From NCBI RefSeq assembly GCF_037963145.1, contig NZ_CP150144.1:2852001-2916000 (forward strand): a stretch of 64,000 nt of DNA, given 5' to 3'. Below the pieces are notes generated by a model that saw nothing but the letters and a program-made list of their open reading frames with translations, made no database searches and was not told the DNA's origin. Below, piece by piece: positions 36,097 to 43,849 of this stretch (its first letter is position 1; the number at the start of each line of letters is the position of its first letter). The stretch comes from Oceanobacillus sp. FSL K6-2867. Its GTDB lineage: Bacteria > Bacillota > Bacilli > Bacillales > Amphibacillaceae. A program made the position numbers and the translations under genes.

Positions 36097-37224
36097 ATGA
36101 CTGTAAACAAATGGACAGCAGCAAAAATTGCTCGGAAAGTAATTGACAATGAAAACCTTTTTATTTTGGATGTACGTAATGCAGATGCATTTGAAGATTG
36201 GAAAATTGAAGGACATAAGTTCGAATATTTAAATGTCCCTTACTTTGAATTATTAGATGGAGTGGAGGAAATCCTGCCAAAGCTTCCGACGGATAAAGAA
36301 ATATTAGTGGTATGTGCTAAGGAAGGTTCTTCTGTCATGGTAGCGGAAATGCTATCTGAAGCTGGCCTGGAAGTAGCTTACCTTGAAGGTGGAATGAAAT
36401 CTTGGAGCAGCTATTTAGAACCTGTAAAAGTATCAGACTTAGAAAATGGCGGTGAGCTATACCAGTTTGTGCGCTTGGGAAAAGGCTGTCTTTCTTATAT
36501 GATAATTTCAGAAGGAGAAGCAGCGATTATTGATGCGGTACGATTTACAGATGTTTTTACAAATTTCGCAAAAGAAAAAGGTGCAGAGATCAAGCATGTG
36601 TTTGACACACACTTACACGCGGATCATATTTCAGGTGGACGTCACATCGCAGTTGAAACAGGTGCAGCTTACTACCTGCCTCCAAAAGATGCAACAGAAG
36701 TGGTATTTGATTATACACCACTTACAGATGGTCTAAACGTGAAAATCGGTGTCTCTGAAATTGATGTGAATGCACTATACTCACCAGGTCATACGATTGG
36801 CTCTACTTCTTTTGTCATTGATAATCAGTTCTTATTGACAGGAGATATTTTATTTATCGACTCGATTGGTCGGCCGGACTTAGCAGGACTTGCAGAAGAT
36901 TGGGTAGGGGATTTACGTGAAACATTATATTCTCGGTATCGTGAACTAGCAGAAGACTTAGTCGTTTTACCTGCACATTTCATGATTATAGAGGAATTAA
37001 ATGAAGATGGTACAGTAGCAAGACGACTTGGTGATCTCTACAGTGACAACCATGGCTTGAATATCGAAGACGAGGAAGAATTCCGGCTTACAGTTACTGA
37101 TAATCTACCACCGCAACCAAATGCATACGAACAAATTCGCCAAGTAAACATGGGTAAAATCACGCCTGACAATGAGGAACAAACTGAAATGGAAATCGGT
37201 CCAAACCGATGTGCCGTTCGATAA
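36097..37224 (+). CDS. yrkH: Rhodanese-metallo-beta-lactamase fusion, persulfide dioxygenase-like (YrkH-like)
   Basis: A 375-residue protein. An N-terminal rhodanese domain (about 5-110) has its Cys in V-C-A-K-E-G-S. It is followed by a metallo-beta-lactamase fold with the metal motif T-H-L-H-A-D-H (about 170-176), a further His in [11 protein letters not shown], and T-G-D-I-L-F. These are the elements of ETHE1/CstB persulfide dioxygenases, which oxidise low-molecular-weight persulfides to sulfite or thiosulfate with O2. Domain order matches YrkH. Sulfite formed could leave through the TauE-type protein two genes on. Confidence 0.88.
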   Translation: MTVNKWTAAKIARKVIDNENLFILDVRNADAFEDWKIEGHKFEYLNVPYFELLDGVEEILPKLPTDKEILVVCAKEGSSVMVAEMLSEAGLEVAYLEGGMKSWSSYLEPVKVSDLENGGELYQFVRLGKGCLSYMIISEGEAAIIDAVRFTDVFTNFAKEKGAEIKHVFDTHLHADHISGGRHIAVETGAAYYLPPKDATEVVFDYTPLTDGLNVKIGVSEIDVNALYSPGHTIGSTSFVIDNQFLLTGDILFIDSIGRPDLAGLAEDWVGDLRETLYSRYRELAEDLVVLPAHFMIIEELNEDGTVARRLGDLYSDNHGLNIEDEEEFRLTVTDNLPPQPNAYEQIRQVNMGKITPDNEEQTEMEIGPNRCAVR

Positions 37225-37350
37225 TTTATTTTTAATAAACCGGTTTGATGTTTTAAAAAAAATGGCTGTTATCTTATATCAAATTTGGGATTGATTTTCC
37301 ATGCAATATTTAACCTGAACCAACCAAAAAATAGTAAAGGAGTAATTCAT

Positions 37351-37578
37351 ATGAACATTACCAAAACATTAGATGCAAAGGGTTTGGCATGTCCAATGCC
37401 TGTTGTTAGAACAAAAAAGGCAATTGATACGATTAACTCTGGTGAAGTGCTTGAAGTGCTTGCAACAGACAAGGGAGCCCTAAGTGATATCCCAGCATGG
37501 GCAAACTCAGGTGGTCATAGCCTATTGGAACAAAAGACAGAAGAAGACGTTCTATATTTCTATATTCAAAAAGCATAA
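37351..37578 (+). CDS. yrkI: TusA-family sulfur carrier (YrkI-like)
   Basis: Seventy-five residues from ATG 37351 after AAAGGAG. It has the TusA signature L-D-A-K-G-L-A-C-P-M-P-V-V with the persulfide Cys at about residue 13, followed by the usual V-x-A-T-D-K-G segment. It is nearly the same as the N-terminal domain of the fusion at 35054, suggesting duplication. It would carry sulfane sulfur to or from the rhodanese proteins. Confidence 0.92.
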   Translation: MNITKTLDAKGLACPMPVVRTKKAIDTINSGEVLEVLATDKGALSDIPAWANSGGHSLLEQKTEEDVLYFYIQKA

Positions 37579-37590
37579 TGAAAACTAAAT

Positions 37591-37620
37591 AGCGAGTAGA
37601 AACCACTACTCGCTTTTCTT
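37591..37620 (+). terminator. Intrinsic terminator
   Basis: AGCGAGTAG (37591-37599) pairs perfectly with CTACTCGCT (37606-37614), followed by a T-rich tail. Confidence 0.78.
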
Positions 37621-37641
37621 AAATAGAAAGAAGGGTGATGC

Positions 37642-38421
37642 ATGGATTTAACATTTCTCATCGTAGTATTTGCAATTGGATTTATTGGCTCCTTTTTATC
37701 TGGTATGTTAGGTGTCGGTGGTTCAATTATTAAGTATCCAATGTTATTGTATATTCCGCCATTATTCGGTCTAGTTGCTTTTACAGCTCATGAGGTTTCT
37801 GGAATAAGTGCTGTGCAAGTGCTGTTTGCATCTATTGCGGGAGTATGGGCGTACCGAAAAGGCGGTTACCTGAACAGACAACTCATCATTTATATGGGTG
37901 GAGCAATCTTAATTGGCAGCCTGATTGGCAGTTACGGCTCAAGCTACTTATCAGAACAAGCAGTAAATGTCGTGTATGGTATTCTTGCTGCAATTGCTGC
38001 TGTGATGATGTTTGTACCGAAAAAGCCAGTAGATGATAAACCGCTAAATGAAGTAACATTTAATAAGCTGTTAGCAGCAATATTAGCTTTAATAGTTGGA
38101 ATAGCATCTGGAATAGTTGGTGCCGCAGGAGGATTTCTTCTTGTACCTATCATGTTAACTGTGTTGCACATACCAACACGAATGACAATTGCAACAAGTC
38201 TGGCCGTTACGTTTATTTCTTCCATCGGAGGCAGTGCAGGTAAACTTATTACCGGCCAAGTAGATTATTGGCCAGCAATTATTATGATTGTGGCGAGTCT
38301 GCTAGCAGCACCACTTGGGGCAAAAGCTGGCAAGAATATGAATACAAGCATTTTACAAGTTATTTTAGCAATAATGATTGCAGGTACTGCTGTGAAAATA
38401 TGGTTCGATATTTTGGTGTAA
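37642..38421 (+). CDS. yrkJ: TauE/SafE-family sulfite/organosulfur exporter (YrkJ-like)
   Basis: A 259-residue membrane protein with about eight helices in two repeats. Repeat signatures are G-M-L-G-V-G-G-S-I-I-K-Y-P (about 20-32) and G-I-V-G-A-A-G-G-F-L-L-V-P (about 155-167). TauE/SafE proteins export sulfite, sulfoacetate or other sulfur anions. In cst clusters they probably remove the sulfite or thiosulfate made by the persulfide dioxygenase. ATG 37642 follows AAGAAGGGTG. CstR-type repressor gene follows. Confidence 0.92.
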   Translation: MDLTFLIVVFAIGFIGSFLSGMLGVGGSIIKYPMLLYIPPLFGLVAFTAHEVSGISAVQVLFASIAGVWAYRKGGYLNRQLIIYMGGAILIGSLIGSYGSSYLSEQAVNVVYGILAAIAAVMMFVPKKPVDDKPLNEVTFNKLLAAILALIVGIASGIVGAAGGFLLVPIMLTVLHIPTRMTIATSLAVTFISSIGGSAGKLITGQVDYWPAIIMIVASLLAAPLGAKAGKNMNTSILQVILAIMIAGTAVKIWFDILV

Positions 38422-38502
38422 TGGAATTAATGCTATGGCAGGTTAGATCTAAAGCTTGAAGGAGCGGGTACCGTGACAAGCATCGGTAAGGAGTGATAAT
38501 AA

Positions 38503-38763
38503 ATGGAATATGATAAAGCGGTTGTCAATCGATTAAAACGAATTGAAGGACAGATCAGAGGCGTTTTAAGTATGGTTGAGAAGAACGAAGACTGTAAAGA
38601 TGTCATTACTCAGTTATCTGCTTCACGAAGTGCAGTCGATCGTACCATCGGTTTGATTGTAAGTATGAACTTAGAACAATGTGTTCGGGAAAATATAGCA
38701 AATGGTGAAAATACAAATCAAGTGGTGAAAGAAGCAGTAAGTTTATTAGTTAAAAGCAGATAA
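38503..38763 (+). CDS. cstR: CsoR/CstR-family repressor
   Basis: An 86-residue four-helix DUF156 repressor. It opens with the usual R-L-K-R-I-E-G-Q-I-R-G-V and has Cys at about 31 (E-D-C-K-D-V) and 60 (L-E-Q-C-V-R-E). CsoR has Cys-His-Cys for copper; here the His two turns before the second Cys is replaced (S-M-N-L-E-Q-C), as in the persulfide sensor CstR. The two Cys residues would form di- or trisulfide bridges and release DNA. TACCC/GGGTA-type sites at 34908, 38816 and 39635 are its likely operators. Identity as CstR rather than CsoR is inferred from residues and context. Confidence 0.85.
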   Translation: MEYDKAVVNRLKRIEGQIRGVLSMVEKNEDCKDVITQLSASRSAVDRTIGLIVSMNLEQCVRENIANGENTNQVVKEAVSLLVKSR

Positions 38764-38815
38764 GTTCAGCTGTTCAGTTATAGGGAGAGTCAATGAATTT
38801 TTTAAAAATATTAAT

Positions 38816-38831
38816 ATACCCGTTTAGGTAT
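38816..38831. promoter_or_regulatory. CstR-type operator
   Basis: ATACC-CGTTTA-GGTAT, with perfect 5-base arms, lies about 65 bases before the membrane-anchored rhodanese gene. A related half site ATACCCATTAGG is at 38868-38879. Confidence 0.65.
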
Positions 38832-38894
38832 AGGGTAGATCGTTTTCCCGAACTAAATAGCTAAAATATACCCATTAGGAGAGTTAAGTATTTT

Positions 38895-39254
38895 ATGGAT
38901 ATTATACAATGGATTATTGTAATAATAATTGCAGCATTTCTTATTAATCGTTTTATGCCAGCAAAAGGTATTACGAGTATTAGTGTTCAGGAGGCTAAAA
39001 GTAAATTTAAGGATAATGAAGTACAATTTATTGATGTTCGTACGCCTGGTGAATATAAAGCAAACCACCGGAAACCATTTAAAAATATTCCCTTATCCAA
39101 TTTACCTGGCAAAATGAATACTTTAGATAAAGAAAAAGAAGTCGTTGTTATTTGTCAAAGTGGTATGAGAAGTCAAAGAGCAGCAAAAATGCTGAAGAAA
39201 CAAGGCTTTCAAAGGATATACAATGTTAAGGGCGGTATGGGTGCCTGGATTTAG
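38895..39254 (+). CDS. Membrane-anchored rhodanese-like sulfurtransferase
   Basis: A 119-residue protein with an N-terminal hydrophobic helix (about residues 3-20) and one rhodanese domain (about 30-118) whose active loop is C-Q-S-G-M-R-S. It resembles the membrane-bound rhodanese YtwF/YqhL-type proteins of Bacillus and would face the cytoplasm or outer face depending on topology. Own CstR-type operator upstream and TAGGAGAG ribosome site. It probably transfers sulfane sulfur at the membrane. Confidence 0.88.
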   Translation: MDIIQWIIVIIIAAFLINRFMPAKGITSISVQEAKSKFKDNEVQFIDVRTPGEYKANHRKPFKNIPLSNLPGKMNTLDKEKEVVVICQSGMRSQRAAKMLKKQGFQRIYNVKGGMGAWI

Positions 39255-39270
39255 GAAAAGAGGTTGAATC

Positions 39271-39570
39271 ATGGTAAAGCAAGTAACACCAGAAGAAGTA
39301 GCGAACCGATTTCAAAATGGTGAAGAAGTATCTGTAATTGATGTTCGGGAAAGCAGTGAAGTAGCTGCCGGCAAAATACCTGGTGCAAATCATATTCCTT
39401 TAGGTCAACTCGCTCTGCGCAAAGGTGAATTAGATAAGGAAAAAAACTATGTGATTGTTTGCCGATCAGGTAATCGCAGTAAAGCTGCTTGCGGGATTCT
39501 GGAAGCATTAGGCTTTAAAGTAGAGGATATGATTGACGGAATGAATAACTGGGATGGCAAAACAGAGTGA
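39271..39570 (+). CDS. Rhodanese-like sulfurtransferase, single domain
   Basis: A 99-residue soluble rhodanese domain with I-D-V-R-E-S-S-E and the active loop C-R-S-G-N-R-S (Cys about 69). It starts 17 bases after the membrane-anchored rhodanese, so both are one unit. Small rhodaneses move sulfane sulfur from persulfides to acceptors such as sulfite, glutathione analogues or TusA. Confidence 0.92.
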   Translation: MVKQVTPEEVANRFQNGEEVSVIDVRESSEVAAGKIPGANHIPLGQLALRKGELDKEKNYVIVCRSGNRSKAACGILEALGFKVEDMIDGMNNWDGKTE

Positions 39571-39634
39571 GAATAAGAAGGCTGTCGGATTGCTTGTAAA
39601 AAATGATAGTTGCCACACTTTTTTAGCTTTATAA

Positions 39635-39650
39635 ATACCTGTATAGGTAT
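39635..39650. promoter_or_regulatory. CstR-type operator before the glutaredoxin gene
   Basis: ATACCT-GTAT-AGGTAT is a 16-base palindrome with perfect 6-base arms, 75 bases before the glutaredoxin-like gene, placing that gene in the same regulon. Confidence 0.7.
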
Positions 39651-39724
39651 GCGGGAAGTGTGATATAAAATATTTATTCAAAAAACTATACTGTTTAAGT
39701 AAATAAATAAGGAGAGATTTGAAA

Positions 39725-39955
39725 ATGAATACAGTAACTGTTTATACAACAACAACATGTCCATATTGTGTTATGGTAAAGAACTTTTTATCAGAAAAAA
39801 ACATTCCATTTAAAGAAGTGAATGTGGAAACAAATCCTGAAATTATGCAAAAGCTTGTAAAAACAACAGGACAAATGGGAGTTCCTCAAACAGAGGTCAA
39901 TGGTCAATGGATTGTAGGCTTTGATCCAAATAAGATTATGATGGCGTTAAGATAA
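39725..39955 (+). CDS. Glutaredoxin-family protein
   Basis: Seventy-six residues from ATG 39725 after GGAGAG. Thioredoxin fold with the dithiol motif T-C-P-Y-C near residues 9-13, cis-proline in G-V-P-Q-T-E, and G-F-D-P-N near the end. Bacilli use bacillithiol, so the protein may act with bacillithiol or thioredoxin reductase. Under a CstR-type operator, its likely task is to reduce protein persulfides or mixed disulfides made during sulfide stress. Confidence 0.9.
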   Translation: MNTVTVYTTTTCPYCVMVKNFLSEKNIPFKEVNVETNPEIMQKLVKTTGQMGVPQTEVNGQWIVGFDPNKIMMALR

Positions 39956-39980
39956 AGCCTGGAGTATACAAGAAAAAAGA

Positions 39981-40009
39981 GAGATCGGAAGGGAGTAACT
40001 TCCGATCTC
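39981..40009 (-). terminator. Terminator between convergent genes, T-run on the minus strand
   Basis: GAGATCGGAAG (39981-39991) and CTTCCGATCTC (39999-40009) form a perfect 11-bp stem. On the minus strand it is followed by TCTTTTTTC, fitting the iron-sulfur repair gene; it may also stop the glutaredoxin transcript. Confidence 0.85.
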
Positions 40010-40014
40010 CAATC

Positions 40015-40713
40015 TTATGATTTAATCCGTTTAAACAGCACATTATTTTCTAAGTGAACGTGCTGGAACGTATCTGTTTCTAACCCTGCTAATCTTGCAT
40101 ACGTTATTTGATAGGAATTGCAAGCTCCAGCTGGCGGGATGAAATCATTTGTAATTTCTCGTATTCTTTTTAAAATATCCCCTTGTGACTCGTGTTCATC
40201 CTCTAATCCGCCATTTGCTTCATGAATCCTCTCTGCAAGTTCCTGACTTGGATTTTTTTCGTATTCCTTAATCAATGGAAATACTTCAGTCTCTTCTTTA
40301 ATCATATGTGCTTCCATGTCCACTTTAAAATTATTATATAATTTGTGCAGTTCCTGAAGATGGGGATGTGCGGCTCCATGTACACGGAAAACTTTCGTTA
40401 CAAATTGTCCTAATGGAGCAAGCTCCTCGTTTAAATAAGCGTGATGTTTGTCGACAATATGATCCACTAATTCGGAAAGTGGGATCCCGTCCCAATCGAT
40501 AACCTCATGGTCTTCTTTTCTCCAGCTATCGTATGCAGTATTCAATTCTGACAGAACAGCGGCTTCATCCATACTTTTTTCAGTGAAAACGGTACCCAAT
40601 GGGCGATCTCCCCCACAGCAAAAGTCGATACGTCTTTTCTTGAACAGATCACTCGCTTTTGGAAAAACCTTCACGATTTCTGCTGGTGTATGCTTAACTG
40701 TAAATGTATTCAT
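40015..40713 (-). CDS. ric: Iron-sulfur cluster repair di-iron protein (RIC/ScdA/YtfE)
   Basis: A 232-residue protein. The N-terminal DUF542 domain has I-D-F-C-C-G-G-D-R-P-L (about 29-39). The hemerythrin-like domain (about 80-230) supplies di-iron His and Glu ligands: H-H-A-Y-L, H-x5-H region R-V-H-G-A-A-H-P-H-L, E-A-H-M-I-K-E-E, D-E-H-E-S, and H-V-H-L-E-N-N. RIC proteins repair iron-sulfur clusters damaged by nitric oxide or peroxide. The ATG follows GGAGGTC. A TGTGA-N6-TCACA box upstream suggests Fnr control under low oxygen. Confidence 0.93.
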   Translation of the reverse strand: MNTFTVKHTPAEIVKVFPKASDLFKKRRIDFCCGGDRPLGTVFTEKSMDEAAVLSELNTAYDSWRKEDHEVIDWDGIPLSELVDHIVDKHHAYLNEELAPLGQFVTKVFRVHGAAHPHLQELHKLYNNFKVDMEAHMIKEETEVFPLIKEYEKNPSQELAERIHEANGGLEDEHESQGDILKRIREITNDFIPPAGACNSYQITYARLAGLETDTFQHVHLENNVLFKRIKS

Positions 40714-40771
40714 ATTATGACCTCCAATTTATTTATCTATCTTCATGATAATGGAGGTTGTTCGATTTTTC

Positions 40772-40787
40772 TGTGATGGAAATCACA
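40772..40787. promoter_or_regulatory. Fnr/CRP-type box upstream of ric
   Basis: TGTGATGGAAATCACA is a perfect TGTGA-N6-TCACA site 59 bases before the ric start on the minus strand. Bacillus Fnr binds this consensus; CRP itself is absent in bacilli. Confidence 0.7.
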
Positions 40788-40994
40788 TAGAAACAATTTT
40801 TTTATAGAGTTGCTAGAAGTAACAAATCTTTATACAGCAGTATCAATTGAATTTATCTATTTATCAATCTTCTTTTCCCTCTTGTGTATTTTTTATGCTA
40901 TATTAGTAAGCATAAACCGTTATGGGTTATATATTAAAAGTGGTTTTGAATCTTAGGGTATTTCAAAAGCCAACTGAAGGATTATCTAACAAGT

Positions 40995-41304
40995 GTGGGT
41001 TCAAAAAGGAGGATAAAAAGGACTGAGGTCGGCTAAGGTCGCAACGTCCTGGGACTGCGATTACTCGTCCCACCGAAAAGATTTGTTGCAACGCCGACAC
41101 TAGCACGTCCTATGCGTCGAAGTTCGAGGCGGCGTAGCTCCCCGTACCGGAGCGTATGCAATTAATACGCAAGGAACGGAAAAGCCAAGCCAACGAGCTT
41201 CCACAGGATGTGGTGACTTCGACGTTCGTCATAGGACGTGTCGGTACTTAGTTGAAGGTCTACTGCTTTTGATGTGTCATTTTTACCGGACTTTTTCAAC
41301 AACC
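40995..41304. mobile_element. MITE-like non-coding element with 10-bp target duplication
   Basis: TCTAACAAGT occurs at 40985-40994 and again at 41305-41314. Between them lie about 310 bases, visibly richer in G and C than the surroundings. The ends are imperfect inverted repeats: 20 of 29 positions match between 40995-41023 and the complement of 41276-41304, including two A5 blocks. Inside, 41105-41121 pairs at long range with 41217-41240 (CACGTCCTATG and CGTCGAAG arms), and 41051-41055 pairs with 41067-41071. No protein is encoded. A miniature element mobilised by an IS4-like transposase, or a structured RNA repeat, are the two readings. Confidence 0.62.
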
Positions 41305-41371
41305 TCTAACAAGTTAAAAAGATAAATTAGTTATTTAATATACGCAGATTAGTTTAGCAGAAGGAGCTGTT

Positions 41372-42016
41372 ATGATGGGGAAAATTATTAAGTCAGAATC
41401 CTTGCATTTACAAGCCTATCATTTGATTAAAGAAGCAATTATGGAAGGAAACTTAAAGCCTGCTGAACGTGTCGTAGAAGCTAAGGTCGCAAGTAAGCTT
41501 GGGACTAGCAGGGGAACAGTAAGAGAAGCGATTCGGATGTTAACGCAGGATGGCCTGCTAATCTATAACGATGGTTTCGTAAAGGTGTATGAGCCAACAG
41601 TAGAAGATGTTGTGGATATATTTGAGTGCAGGGAAAGTCTTGAAGTGTTAGCCGTTCGCCTTGCTATTAAGAATCTGACTGACGAAGTAAAGGAAAGTTT
41701 AGCTCATAATTTACAGGAAACGAAAAAAGTGAAACCGGATTCCCCAGAACTTGGTCAGCTGGATCAGCAATTCCATACAATCATTACCGAAGCTTCCAAC
41801 AATGGGCAACTGATTAAATTGCTTGAAGTTATCAAAGTTAAAACGCATTATATGCGAAAGAGTATGGTTGGTGGATCGTTTTACCCTTCTTTTATAGAAG
41901 ACCATGAACAAATTTATGAATTGATGCTTAGCGGGAATGAAGAAGAAGCAGCCAATTTAATGAGCATCCATATTAAAAAAGCTCTGGAAGGTGTGTTAAT
42001 GCATATTAAATCTTAA
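41372..42016 (+). CDS. GntR-family regulator, FadR/FCD subfamily
   Basis: A 214-residue protein: an N-terminal GntR winged helix (R-V-V-E-A-K-V-A-S-K-L-G-T-S-R-G-T-V-R-E-A-I, residues about 31-52) and a C-terminal all-helical FCD domain (about 75-210) with metal-binding D-x3-H (D-Q-Q-F-H) and further His residues. FCD regulators sense organic or amino acids. A palindrome ACAGTTAACTGT in the promoter of the following operon (42067-42078) is its likely operator. It probably responds to an amino-acid breakdown product. Confidence 0.9.
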   Translation: MMGKIIKSESLHLQAYHLIKEAIMEGNLKPAERVVEAKVASKLGTSRGTVREAIRMLTQDGLLIYNDGFVKVYEPTVEDVVDIFECRESLEVLAVRLAIKNLTDEVKESLAHNLQETKKVKPDSPELGQLDQQFHTIITEASNNGQLIKLLEVIKVKTHYMRKSMVGGSFYPSFIEDHEQIYELMLSGNEEEAANLMSIHIKKALEGVLMHIKS

Positions 42017-42046
42017 TCCGATTAAAAATGGATTAAGATTTTTTAT
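42009..42046 (+). terminator. Intrinsic terminator overlapping the gntR stop
   Basis: AATCTTAATCC (42009-42019) pairs perfectly with GGATTAAGATT (42030-42040) and runs into TTTT. Confidence 0.88.
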
Positions 42047-42063
42047 TTGTTTTTAATTTTTGG

Positions 42064-42092
42064 TTGACAGTTAACTGTTGGGTGAATATAAT
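42064..42092 (+). promoter_or_regulatory. SigA promoter with palindromic operator
   Basis: TTGACA (42064-42069), 17-base spacer, TATAAT (42087-42092). The perfect palindrome ACAGTTAACTGT (42067-42078) overlaps the -35 box, fitting repression by the GntR protein just upstream. Confidence 0.88.
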
Positions 42093-42206
42093 TAGAGCTG
42101 TAATATTTTGAAAATAATAAAGATAGTAAAAAGTTAGTTGCTATTTTTAAATCTTATATGGATGCACTTAAACAAATATACTTGATTCAGGGAAAGGGTG
42201 AAAGAA

Positions 42207-42611
42207 ATGAAGGGAGAATTGAAAGTCGGGGACTCGGCCATTCTCGAAATAGAAGTGACGGAAGATATGTTTGCTCAATTTGGCGACGAATTAGTACATC
42301 CTGCTTATTCCACCGCTTCCATGGTCTATCACATGGAATGGGTATCAAGGGACCTGTTACTTCCTTTTCTGAGAGAACATGAGGAAAGCGCAGGAGCCGC
42401 TGTAAAACTCAAGCACATCGCCCCATCAGCATTAGGAACGAAAGTTAAGGTGGAAGCTGTCGTAACAAGTATTACCGAAAAGCAAGTAATAACAAAAGTT
42501 ACTGCTAAAAATGAAAACGGTATCATCGGGGAAGGAGAAGTGAAACAGGCAATTCTGCCAAAAAATACGATGCAAAGCAAATTAGATGAACAATTGCAGC
42601 TAAATAAATAA
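42207..42611 (+). CDS. Hotdog-fold thioesterase, FlK-like
   Basis: About 134 residues from ATG 42207, eight bases after GGAAAGGG. The hotdog fold shows the FlK-type segments V-H-P-A-Y-S-T-A-S-M-V-Y-H-M-E-W (the Thr/Ser and Glu part of the active site) and H-I-A-P-S-A-L-G-T-K-V (catalytic His). FlK hydrolyses fluoroacetyl-CoA; most relatives are of unknown substrate and release small acyl-CoAs. At the head of an amino-acid/oxoacid operon, it may relieve CoA trapping by branched or unusual acyl-CoA products. Substrate is not known. Confidence 0.8.
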   Translation: MKGELKVGDSAILEIEVTEDMFAQFGDELVHPAYSTASMVYHMEWVSRDLLLPFLREHEESAGAAVKLKHIAPSALGTKVKVEAVVTSITEKQVITKVTAKNENGIIGEGEVKQAILPKNTMQSKLDEQLQLNK

Positions 42612-42626
42612 GTGGAGGTAGTTTTT

Positions 42627-43766
42627 TTGAAACAGCTTGAACTAGTCAAACCAATGGAGAAAAATACATTTGAAAAAATAGCAAATCATGAACAAGTGAT
42701 GTTCTGTAATGACCCGGCAACTGGACTTCAGGCAATTATAGCCATTCATGACACTACCCTCGGACCTGCATTGGGCGGAACAAGGATGTACCCTTATAAA
42801 AGTGTTGATGAGGCATTGGAGGATGTCCTGCGACTGTCAGAAGGGATGACCTATAAATGTGCAGCTTCCGGTCTGGATTTTGGTGGGGGAAAGGCAGTCA
42901 TTATTGGCGATCCCGAAAAAGATAAATCACCAGCATTATTTCGGTCATTTGGACAATTTGTTGATTCCTTGAATGGCCGTTTTTATACAGGTACAGATAT
43001 GGGAACAACAACCGATGATTTTGTGGAGGCATTTAAGGAAACCAATTTTATTAATGGAATTCCTGAGGCATATGGAGGAAGCGGTGATTCCTCTATTTCA
43101 ACCGCACATGGAGTGGTTTACGCGTTAAAAGCAACGAATGAATACCTGTTTAAACATAAAGATTTGGGAAACAGAACATATGCGATTCAAGGATTAGGAA
43201 AAGTCGGTTATAAGGTAGCCGAACAATTATTAGCGGCTGGAGCCGAAATTTATGTCACTGATCTTAATCGGGATGTACTTAGTCAGATAAAAACAAAAGC
43301 AGAAGAGACAAATGGAGAAGTCCATGTGGTAGATAGTGACGCCATTTATCGTACAAATGCAGATATCTTTATCCCTTGTGCAATGGGGGCAATTATCAAT
43401 GACCAAACCGTCGAACAGCTGCAAGTAAGAGCTATTGTTGGTTCAGCAAACAATCAGCTGCAAACTCTAAATCACGCAAAAACACTTCAAGAAAAGGGGA
43501 TTTTATACGCTCCGGATTATATTGTTAATGCCGGGGGTCTAATCCAAGTTGCGGATGAATTATATGGTCCTAATTCTAAACGGGTACTTGTAAAGACAAA
43601 AGCAATCTACCATTCGCTTTATGATATCTATCAGCAAGCAGAAATGGATGCGATTACAACGGTAGAAGCAGCAAATAGAAAAGTACGCACCGTATTGAAT
43701 GAACAGAAAAATCGAAATAACTTTTATGCTCGCAAGCGCAGACCGAAATGGAATATAAGAGAGTAA
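42627..43766 (+). CDS. Leu/Val/Phe-type amino acid dehydrogenase
   Basis: About 379 residues from TTG 42627, seven bases after GGAGGT. The Glu/Leu/Phe/Val dehydrogenase family is shown by G-P-A-L-G-G-T-R-M near 46-54, the catalytic Lys in [16 protein letters not shown], and the NAD fold G-L-G-K-V-G. It deaminates a branched-chain or aromatic amino acid to the 2-oxoacid used by the following dehydrogenase complex. The basic C-terminal tail (K-R-R-P-K-W-N) is longer than I would expect. Substrate choice cannot be read with confidence. Confidence 0.9.
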   Translation: MKQLELVKPMEKNTFEKIANHEQVMFCNDPATGLQAIIAIHDTTLGPALGGTRMYPYKSVDEALEDVLRLSEGMTYKCAASGLDFGGGKAVIIGDPEKDKSPALFRSFGQFVDSLNGRFYTGTDMGTTTDDFVEAFKETNFINGIPEAYGGSGDSSISTAHGVVYALKATNEYLFKHKDLGNRTYAIQGLGKVGYKVAEQLLAAGAEIYVTDLNRDVLSQIKTKAEETNGEVHVVDSDAIYRTNADIFIPCAMGAIINDQTVEQLQVRAIVGSANNQLQTLNHAKTLQEKGILYAPDYIVNAGGLIQVADELYGPNSKRVLVKTKAIYHSLYDIYQQAEMDAITTVEAANRKVRTVLNEQKNRNNFYARKRRPKWNIRE

Positions 43767-43849
43767 TTCCCTGAACTTTTTAGATTAGTAATATTATATA
43801 GGAAAAATTACTTATAAGAAAAAAATGAAGAGTTAAAGAGGTGATGGCC

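Noticed and set aside
40995..41304. Possible protein-coding gene in the GC-rich insert
   Set aside because: No frame stays open for a meaningful length; the inverted repeats and flanking duplication explain it better as a non-coding element.
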